From NCBI GenBank assembly GCA_021848825.1, contig JAJZTQ010000021.1, positions 1 to 46,984 of the forward strand: a DNA stretch of 46,984 nt, given 5' to 3'. Below the pieces are notes generated by a model that saw nothing but the letters and a program-made list of their open reading frames with translations, was not told the origin of the DNA and made no database searches. Shown here in pieces: positions 40,587 to 46,984 of the stretch. Position 1 is the stretch's first letter. Every line of letters begins with the position of its first letter. The stretch is from Pseudomonadota bacterium (lineage in GTDB: Bacteria > Pseudomonadota > Gammaproteobacteria > Burkholderiales > JABEVD01). The position numbers and the translations under genes are program-made.

Positions 40587-41281
40587 TCAGGGAAGCCTTC
40601 GAATGGGGAAAGCGCCTATTCGCTCTTCTCGTTCTTTCCGTCCTCCTCTACCAGCTCTGGATATTCGCTCATGTCTGGTACTGGGTGGACCACAATCCGG
40701 ATTCGACGGCCTTCATGAAATCGAGGCTGGAAGAGATGAGGAAAACGAATCCGGATGCGAAAATCCTTCACCAGTGGATTTCCTACGGTCATATCTCGAA
40801 CAACCTGAAAAGGGCATTGATCGCTGCAGAAGACGCGAAATTCCTGGATCACGAGGGATTCGACTGGGAAGGGATACAGAAGGCGTACGAAAAGGATGTC
40901 AGGAAGGGAAGAATCGTCGCAGGCGGATCGACGATCAGCCAGCAGCTCTCGAAGAATCTTTTCCTTTCAGGCAGGAGAACGCCCTGGCGGAAGATACAGG
41001 AGAGCATCATCACGGTAATGATCGAGCACATGATGACGAAGAGAAGGATCTTCGAGCTCTATCTCAACAGCATCGAATGGGGAAACGGCATATTCGGCGC
41101 CGAAGCAGCAGCTAGGCATTATTACGGAACCGATGCGTCTCATCTTTCAGCGTTTCAGGCTGCAAAGCTCGCCTCCATGGTTCCCAATCCCCGCTATTAC
41201 GACCTGCACAGGAATGCCCCGTGGCTTCTCAGGAAAACGGGGATCATCCTGGGCAGGATGAATTCAGCGCAGATTCCTTAA
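40583..41281 (+). CDS. mtgA: monofunctional biosynthetic peptidoglycan transglycosylase
   Basis: The 232-residue GT51 enzyme polymerises lipid II into glycan strands. It has one TM anchor (about 10-32), then ALIAAEDAKFLDHEGFDWEGI with the catalytic Glu, GGSTISQQLSKNLFLSG, and KRRIFELYLNSIEWGNGIFGAEAAARHYYG with the second Glu. No transpeptidase domain is present, which separates it from class A PBPs. It is the last gene of the operon; its end overlaps the convergent slmA gene by 18 bp. Confidence 0.96.
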   Translation: MIREAFEWGKRLFALLVLSVLLYQLWIFAHVWYWVDHNPDSTAFMKSRLEEMRKTNPDAKILHQWISYGHISNNLKRALIAAEDAKFLDHEGFDWEGIQKAYEKDVRKGRIVAGGSTISQQLSKNLFLSGRRTPWRKIQESIITVMIEHMMTKRRIFELYLNSIEWGNGIFGAEAAARHYYGTDASHLSAFQAAKLASMVPNPRYYDLHRNAPWLLRKTGIILGRMNSAQIP

Positions 41282-41836
41282 CACGGGTTCCCAAGCCTGA
41301 AGCGGATCGCGCCTGAAGCCGCTTTTCGCGAACTGGTGCCATCTCCCTGTCACGAAGCACATCAGGATGTTCGCTTCCGCAGCCTCGTCCATCCCCTTCG
41401 CCAGTTCCCCCTGGCTGACGGCGAACCTCAGCGACTGCTTCATCGTCGCTTCCAGCCTGTCGTGAAGCTGGTTGATCCTTCCCTGGAGCCGCTCGTTTTC
41501 GTTCACCAGGGCATCCCCTATCAGCACCCGCGTCATTCCCGGATTCTTCTTGGCGAATCCCAGAAGCAGCGAAATGATCGCCTCGACCTGCTTGAGCCCG
41601 CTCTGCTCGTCTGCGGAAATCTTGTTGATGATGCCGAAAAGGGTCTGCTCTATGAATTCGATCAGCCCTTCGAACATCTGCGCCTTGCTCGCGAAATGCC
41701 TGTAAAGCGCGGCCTCTGACACGTCGAGCTTCGCGGCAAGGGAAGCGGTCGTGATTTTCTCCCCGCTCGGCTGCTGAAGCATCTGGGCCAGCGTCTGAAG
41801 GATCTGCAGCTTTCTTTCGCCTGTTTTTGCTGACAT
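41264..41836 (-). CDS. slmA: nucleoid occlusion factor SlmA (TetR family)
   Basis: The 190-residue TetR-fold protein has an N-terminal HTH (about 28-50: ITTASLAAKLDVSEAALYRHF) and SKAQMFEGLIEFIEQTLF. SlmA binds chromosomal SBS sites and disrupts FtsZ over the nucleoid. The full-length similarity to SlmA and the argB-HAD-slmA order, usual in betaproteobacteria, support the name over a generic TetR repressor. It overlaps the convergent mtgA end by 18 bp. Confidence 0.92.
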   Translation of the reverse strand: MSAKTGERKLQILQTLAQMLQQPSGEKITTASLAAKLDVSEAALYRHFASKAQMFEGLIEFIEQTLFGIINKISADEQSGLKQVEAIISLLLGFAKKNPGMTRVLIGDALVNENERLQGRINQLHDRLEATMKQSLRFAVSQGELAKGMDEAAEANILMCFVTGRWHQFAKSGFRRDPLQAWEPVLRNLR

Positions 41837-41846
41837 ATTTCCCCTC

Positions 41847-43402
<1,556 letters not shown>

Positions 43403-43512
43403 TCATTTTACACCGCCTCGCTTCAAACCCCAAAAGCGTCACCTGCTGCACCTGATTTTTCCGCTTTTACAATTTGAAACGATCCGGTCACAAGCCCCTT
43501 TCCTTCGCTGAG

Positions 43513-43518
43513 TACAAT
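43513..43518 (+). promoter_or_regulatory. candidate -10 for the TPR/ATP-grasp gene
   Basis: TACAAT lies 30 bp before ATG 43548 in the 172-bp divergent space with argB. No good -35 is present at normal spacing, and no strong Shine-Dalgarno precedes the ATG. Otherwise I see nothing in this spacer except pyrimidine-rich stretches. Confidence 0.35.
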
Positions 43519-43547
43519 CTTTCTTTTTCGCATCTTCATTCGCCAAG

Positions 43548-45422
43548 ATGAAATGGAGCCAGCTCGACGTTGCCATTCTCGTAGCCGGAGAGAAATTCCA
43601 GGAGGCCCTTGAAATCGCGCTGGATCTGATCGAAGAGGGGTCTAAGGATGCAGAACTGTACAACCTCGCCGGGATATGCGAATGGCGGCTCGGCAAGATC
43701 GAAGGTGCGGAAAAACGATGGGAAAAGGCAATCGAAATCGAGCCCTCGCTTTCCCAGGCCTGCTACAATCTCGGCGTGCTCCATTCCTCGATGGGCGTCA
43801 TCGACAAGGCCGAAAAGCTTTTCCGGCGCGCCATGGAATGTGACAGCGGCAACCTCGATGCGACGATCAACCTAGGCTTGCTTCTTTTCGATCAGAAGCG
43901 CCTTGAAGAAGCTGAAACCCATTTCCGGCAGGCCCTCGAAACGAGCCCCGACAATGCCTTGCTTTGTTCGAATCTCGCGGTTCTTCTCGAAAGATCCGGA
44001 CGCGCGGACGAGGCGGGAAAATTTCACGAGGAGGCAGTGCGGCTTGCCGGAGAATCCGCGGACATAAGATTCAATCTCGCCAATTTCATCGCCAATTCAG
44101 GTCGTGACGGGGCCATCGAAGAGGCAAAGGCTGCCTTCCTGGATGTGATCAAGATCGATCCCAGGCATTTCGGCGCATGGATCAATCTGGGCAATCTTCT
44201 TTTCGAGACAGGATTCATTTCCGCCGCCCATACCGCCTACAGCGCCGCGGTCACCTATCATCCAAAAAAATCCTCAGCGCATGTCAATCTCGGAAATCTG
44301 CTTCTTCACATGGACGACATTCCCTCAGCGAAGCGGCATTTCTCGATCGCCCTCGACATCGACCCGGATCAAACGGAAGCGCACCAGGGAATGGCCTCCG
44401 CACTTCATCGGGAAGGCGAGAGCGGGCCCGCCGCATTTCACAGGGTCAGGGGATTCGGCAACAGCCCTTTTTCGAGCATCGCTTACAGGGGGGCCGCTCA
44501 AGCGTTGCCCTTGCTGATAACAGCTTCCTCCCTCGAAGGAAACGTGCCGTGGCGATTTCTGATCGACAGGCGCGTTTTTCACTCCACCATCGTCGCCGTG
44601 GAGTTCCTCGACCAAGCCCTGCCGCTTCCGGAACATTGCCTGATTTTCAACGCCATCGGGGACGCGGATCTCTGCCCGGAAGGCCTGGAAATTGCGGCAA
44701 AGGTCGCGAAATGCGGAACCGCGCCCGTCATCAACCATCCGGATGCGGTCATGAAGACAGGGAGATTGCTCAATTCGGAAAGGCTGGGGCGGCTACCCGG
44801 CGCGATCACGCCGGATACCCGCCTTGTGCACAAAGCCTTGCTGAGCGAGACGCCGGCGCGATTTCCTTTGCTGCTTCGTTCCCCCGGCTTTCATGGCGGA
44901 AATCATTTCGTCCGGGTCGAAAGCAGGGAAGAGATGATCCGCAAGGCAGATGAACTGCCGGGCGATTCGCTTCTGCTCATGGAATTCCTCGATGCGAGGC
45001 GGGACGACGGCCTTCACCGGAAATTCAGGGTGATGTCCATAGACAGGCGCCTTTACCCTGTCCATCTCGCCATTTCCAAGCAGTGGAAAGTACATTATTT
45101 CAGCTCAGGCATGGCTGGCGATGCCTCATATCGGGAAGAAGAGAAGGCTTTCCTGAAGGATCATGAAGCCGTCCTCGGGAAAAAGGCCCTGGCCGCGCTG
45201 CAATCCATCAGCAGTACGCTGGATCTGGACTATTTCGGCATGGATTTCGGATTGGACGGGGAAGGCAACGTTATCCTGTATGAAGCGAATGCCACCATGG
45301 CTGTCATTCCGCCGGGCACGGCGGAAAAGGAATGGGATTACAAAAGGGGGCCCGCATGGGAAGCAATCGAGGCAGGCAGAAGACTCTTTCTCGAAAAGGC
45401 GGGTACAACAAGGCGCCGCTAA
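43548..45422 (+). CDS. TPR-repeat protein fused to an ATP-grasp-like domain
   Basis: This 624-residue soluble protein has no signal peptide. Residues about 1-290 are seven to eight tetratricopeptide repeats (for example AELYNLAGICEWRLGKIEGA, ACYNLGVLHSSMGVIDKAEK, AWINLGNLLFETGFISAAHT). The rest (about 320-624) resembles a pre-ATP-grasp plus ATP-grasp module: LIFNAIGDADLCPEGLEIA and VINHPDAVMKTGRLLNSERL (pre-ATP-grasp), FPLLLRSPGFHGG (nucleotide loop), LLMEFLDARRDDGLHRKFRV, and the metal ligands Asp566 (GMDFGLD), Glu579 and Asn581 (LYEANATM). ATP-grasp enzymes join a carboxylate to an amine or thiol through an acylphosphate; the TPRs may hold a protein or peptide substrate. The substrate is unknown, and no precursor peptide gene is seen. 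It appears to be transcribed alone. Confidence 0.82.
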   Translation: MKWSQLDVAILVAGEKFQEALEIALDLIEEGSKDAELYNLAGICEWRLGKIEGAEKRWEKAIEIEPSLSQACYNLGVLHSSMGVIDKAEKLFRRAMECDSGNLDATINLGLLLFDQKRLEEAETHFRQALETSPDNALLCSNLAVLLERSGRADEAGKFHEEAVRLAGESADIRFNLANFIANSGRDGAIEEAKAAFLDVIKIDPRHFGAWINLGNLLFETGFISAAHTAYSAAVTYHPKKSSAHVNLGNLLLHMDDIPSAKRHFSIALDIDPDQTEAHQGMASALHREGESGPAAFHRVRGFGNSPFSSIAYRGAAQALPLLITASSLEGNVPWRFLIDRRVFHSTIVAVEFLDQALPLPEHCLIFNAIGDADLCPEGLEIAAKVAKCGTAPVINHPDAVMKTGRLLNSERLGRLPGAITPDTRLVHKALLSETPARFPLLLRSPGFHGGNHFVRVESREEMIRKADELPGDSLLLMEFLDARRDDGLHRKFRVMSIDRRLYPVHLAISKQWKVHYFSSGMAGDASYREEEKAFLKDHEAVLGKKALAALQSISSTLDLDYFGMDFGLDGEGNVILYEANATMAVIPPGTAEKEWDYKRGPAWEAIEAGRRLFLEKAGTTRRR

Positions 45423-45597
45423 CGGGGCACTCGATCGCCCGACTGAGAACGGCCGCGCGGCCCTGTGCCGTATCGGCATCCGGAAGGGCTGTCGGGAGGG
45501 TGTCTTGAAAACAAGTGGGATTGTATTCGACTGACATCCGGCGCATCATTCGAACCGAAGCTGATGCATCGAACCTCAACCGAAGCAAGGAAATGCC
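45423..45597 (+). other. 175-bp spacer before the AcfC-like gene
   Basis: No gene is seen. Just after the TPR/ATP-grasp stop are GC-rich inverted repeats (the 12-bp palindrome GGCCGCGCGGCC, and TGCCG-TAT-CGGCA) without a T-run, possibly a Rho-type end. A TTGAAA and a TTGTAT further on lack matching -10 boxes. AAGGAA (45587-45592) is the ribosome-binding site of the next gene. Confidence 0.3.
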
Positions 45598-46359
45598 ATG
45601 AAAGTTCCCGCACTCCGCTTTTTGTCTTTCTTTCTTCTTTCCATCCTCCTCCAGCCGCCTGCATGGGCGGAAACATTGCGCGTCTACGGTCCAGGCGGCC
45701 CGGCTCCTGCGATGCGGGAAGCGGCGAAGGCATTCGGAAAGCTTAAAGGGGTCGAGGTGGAAGTCACCGCAGGTCCGACGCCTGCCTGGAAAGACAAGGC
45801 GATGAAGGATGCCGACCTTGTCTTCAGCGGCTCGGAATACATGATGACGGGATTCGTCCAGAATGACCTTCCGGGCCTCGTCGATCCCTCGACCATCAGG
45901 ACGCTTTACCTGCGCCCTTCTGCGATCCTCGTCCGGCCGGGCAACCCGAAGGGCATCAGGGGTGTCGGCGATCTTGCAAGGCCGGGCGTCAGCATCATCG
46001 TGGTCCAGGGTGCGGGGCAGGTCGGTCTTTGGGAAGACGTGGCCGGCAGAACGGGAGACGCGAAGCTCGTCGACAAGGTGAGACGCAATATCGGGTATTT
46101 TGCCCCGAACAGCGCCGAGGCGAAAAAGCGCTGGGCAAGCGATCCGGGTTTCGATGCCTGGATAATATGGACCATCTGGCAAAAGGCGAATCCAGCTTCG
46201 GCGGACCTCGTCAGCACCGAACCCGAGAACACCATCTACCGCTCCTGCGGCATCGCGCTGACGAATCGCTCGGGGAACAGGGCCCTGGCAAAGGCGTTCG
46301 CGGATTTCCTCCAGTCTCCTTCCGGACATGCGATATTCGTCAAATGGGGCTGGATGTAG
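45598..46359 (+). CDS. acfC: AcfC-like periplasmic substrate-binding protein
   Basis: The 253-residue exported protein has a signal peptide (1-24, cleavage PAWA/E). The mature part is a type II periplasmic-binding fold of the AcfC class (COG4588, named after a Vibrio accessory colonisation factor and distantly like ModA). Typical segments: LRVYGPGGPAPAMREAAKAF, VTAGPTPAWKDKA, DADLVFSGSEYMMTGF, YLRPSAILVRPGNPKGI, VQGAGQVGLWEDVAGR and FADFLQSPSGHAIFVKWGW. ATG has a good AAGGAA six bases upstream. No ABC permease or ATPase gene is near, so it is an orphan binding protein; the ligand (an oxyanion is possible) is unknown. A small HTH gene follows. Confidence 0.85.
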   Translation: MKVPALRFLSFFLLSILLQPPAWAETLRVYGPGGPAPAMREAAKAFGKLKGVEVEVTAGPTPAWKDKAMKDADLVFSGSEYMMTGFVQNDLPGLVDPSTIRTLYLRPSAILVRPGNPKGIRGVGDLARPGVSIIVVQGAGQVGLWEDVAGRTGDAKLVDKVRRNIGYFAPNSAEAKKRWASDPGFDAWIIWTIWQKANPASADLVSTEPENTIYRSCGIALTNRSGNRALAKAFADFLQSPSGHAIFVKWGWM

Positions 46360-46405
46360 TCAAGCCGCATTGAAATGAACGGAAAAATGACTGATCTTCT
46401 TGAAT

Positions 46406-46443
46406 ATACCCATAATGGGTATTATCATGCCCATTATGGGTAT
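46406..46443 (+). promoter_or_regulatory. paired palindromic operators upstream of the wHTH gene
   Basis: Two 17-bp near-identical sites, ATACCCATAATGGGTAT (46406-46422, fully symmetric about base 46414) and ATGCCCATTATGGGTAT (46427-46443, core CCCAT-T-ATGGG), lie with centres 21 bp apart, two helical turns. The first contains a CATAAT that could be a -10 (ATGACT 18 bp upstream as a weak -35); the second covers ATG 46442 of the regulator. The arrangement suggests two dimers on one DNA face, repressing their own gene. Confidence 0.65.
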
Positions 46444-46843
46444 GAAAGCTCTTTCTCCGTCCTCGGCGCTCTTTTCGGCCACTCAGCAGCGCGTGCTGGC
46501 GCTGCTTTTCGGACAGCCCGGGCGCAGTTTTTTCGCCACGGAATTGATCGCGCTTGCCGCCAGCGGCTCGGGCGCCGTCCAGAGGGAGCTGAAGCGCCTG
46601 ACGGAGAGCGATCTCGTGACCGTGAGCCGGATCGGCAACAGGAAGCACTATCAGGCGAACCCCGATTCCCCCATCTTTTCCGAGCTTTGCGGCATCGTCG
46701 AGAAGGCGGTCGCGGAAGTTGCCTGGCGTGAAACCTCAAAAGAGAAGCAGGATGAAACCGGCTCGGATAGCGAAAGCGAAGAGGTGGACTACGACGAACT
46801 CTTCAACGTGCTCGAAGAAATATCGACCCGTTCCGCGCGCTGA
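46442..46843 (+). CDS. small winged-helix transcriptional regulator
   Basis: The product (133 residues from ATG 46442) has a wHTH domain (about 5-75): LFSATQQRVLALLFGQPGRS, ELIALAASGSGAVQRELKRL (recognition helix), VTVSRIGNRKHYQANPDSPI (wing). This is very like the N-terminal wHTH that is often fused to MNT-type nucleotidyltransferases, but no nucleotidyltransferase domain follows; the protein ends in an acidic tail (about 95-133, GSDSESEEVDYDELFNVLEE). The start is uncertain: in-frame starts at TTG 46400 and ATG 46415, 46427 and 46436 would add the peptide encoded by the palindromes, and no Shine-Dalgarno singles one out. It probably represses itself through the paired operators and perhaps acts on the acfC-like gene. 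Confidence 0.75.
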   Translation: MKALSPSSALFSATQQRVLALLFGQPGRSFFATELIALAASGSGAVQRELKRLTESDLVTVSRIGNRKHYQANPDSPIFSELCGIVEKAVAEVAWRETSKEKQDETGSDSESEEVDYDELFNVLEEISTRSAR

Positions 46844-46984
46844 CCGCCGCTTTTCGGCCACTCTGCCTTTGGATAGTCTGCTGGTGTCGGGCTGCAATAC
46901 GCCGATTACCAGCCTCTCAGCACGGCATTGCATTCAACGAATGGTTTCAATTCGAAGCGAAACAGTGCTCTGCCCCCGATTTCG
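46844..46984. other. 141-bp right edge without a recognised gene
   Basis: No convincing coding frame, promoter or hairpin terminator is visible on either strand in these last bases; a gene could begin beyond the edge. Confidence 0.4.

Noticed and set aside
45423-45480. GC-rich palindromes after the TPR/ATP-grasp gene as an intrinsic terminator
   Set aside because: Stems are short and no T-run follows, so I record them only as spacer content.
46471-46864. 14-bp direct repeat CTTTTCGGCCACTC near 46471 and 46851 flanking the wHTH gene, as possible attachment sites
   Set aside because: A few 14-mers are expected to recur by chance in 47 kb. There is no integrase, and the first copy lies inside the coding sequence.

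Overview
The window reads as an ordinary chromosomal segment of a Gram-negative betaproteobacterium, probably an autotroph. Support for this comes from a prokaryotic phosphoribulokinase (27644-28525), an LptE lipoprotein, a porin, SlmA, monothiol glutaredoxin and gene orders common in beta/gammaproteobacteria: hemA-prfA-prmC-grxD, leuS-lptE-holA-proA, dapF-DUF484-xerC, argH next to algZ-algR, and argB-HAD-slmA. The genus cannot be fixed by eye. Coding is dense, overlaps of 1-4 bp are frequent, and no stretch over 300 bases lacks a gene. I see no rRNA, tRNA, CRISPR array, insertion sequence or phage module.

Layout. (1) 1-6835, minus strand: a response regulator and histidine kinase, then two tandem, very similar RND efflux permease genes; the second runs off the left edge. 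(2) 6885-9510, minus: a shortened porin and an AlgR/AlgZ (LytTR-type) two-component pair. (3) 9540-11781, plus: argH and a fructosamine-kinase-like gene. (4) 11783-27504, minus: two long gene trains, hemA-prfA-prmC-grxD and leuS-lptE-holA-proA-lpdA-(FAD/Fe-S oxidoreductase)-HIT-glycosyltransferase. (5) 27644-30629, plus: phosphoribulokinase and a UvrD-type helicase. (6) 30626-34197, minus: tyrS-dapF-DUF484-xerC. (7) 34249-36669, plus: M23 endopeptidase and anmK, both cell-wall genes. (8) 36671-37015, minus: erpA. (9) 37165-41281, plus: RNB-domain ribonuclease, TonB-like protein, aroE, mtgA. (10) 41264-43375, minus: argB, HAD nucleotidase, slmA. (11) 43548-46843, plus: a TPR protein fused to an ATP-grasp-like ligase, an orphan AcfC-type periplasmic binding protein, and a small winged-helix regulator preceded by two palindromic operators. 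The last 141 bases hold no recognisable gene.

Most of the window is housekeeping: tetrapyrrole and Fe-S assembly, translation, amino-acid synthesis, LPS export and peptidoglycan. The points worth a second look are the mosaic tandem RND pair, which differs at a proton-relay acid (Asp versus Glu); the porin with an apparent internal deletion; anmK lacking a usual start codon before its conserved first strand; the 1252-residue DUF3683/FAD/Fe-S fusion; the TPR-ATP-grasp fusion; and the wHTH gene with paired 17-bp palindromes 21 bp apart over its start. None of these proves a new system. The 43.5-46.8 kb block is the least explained part.
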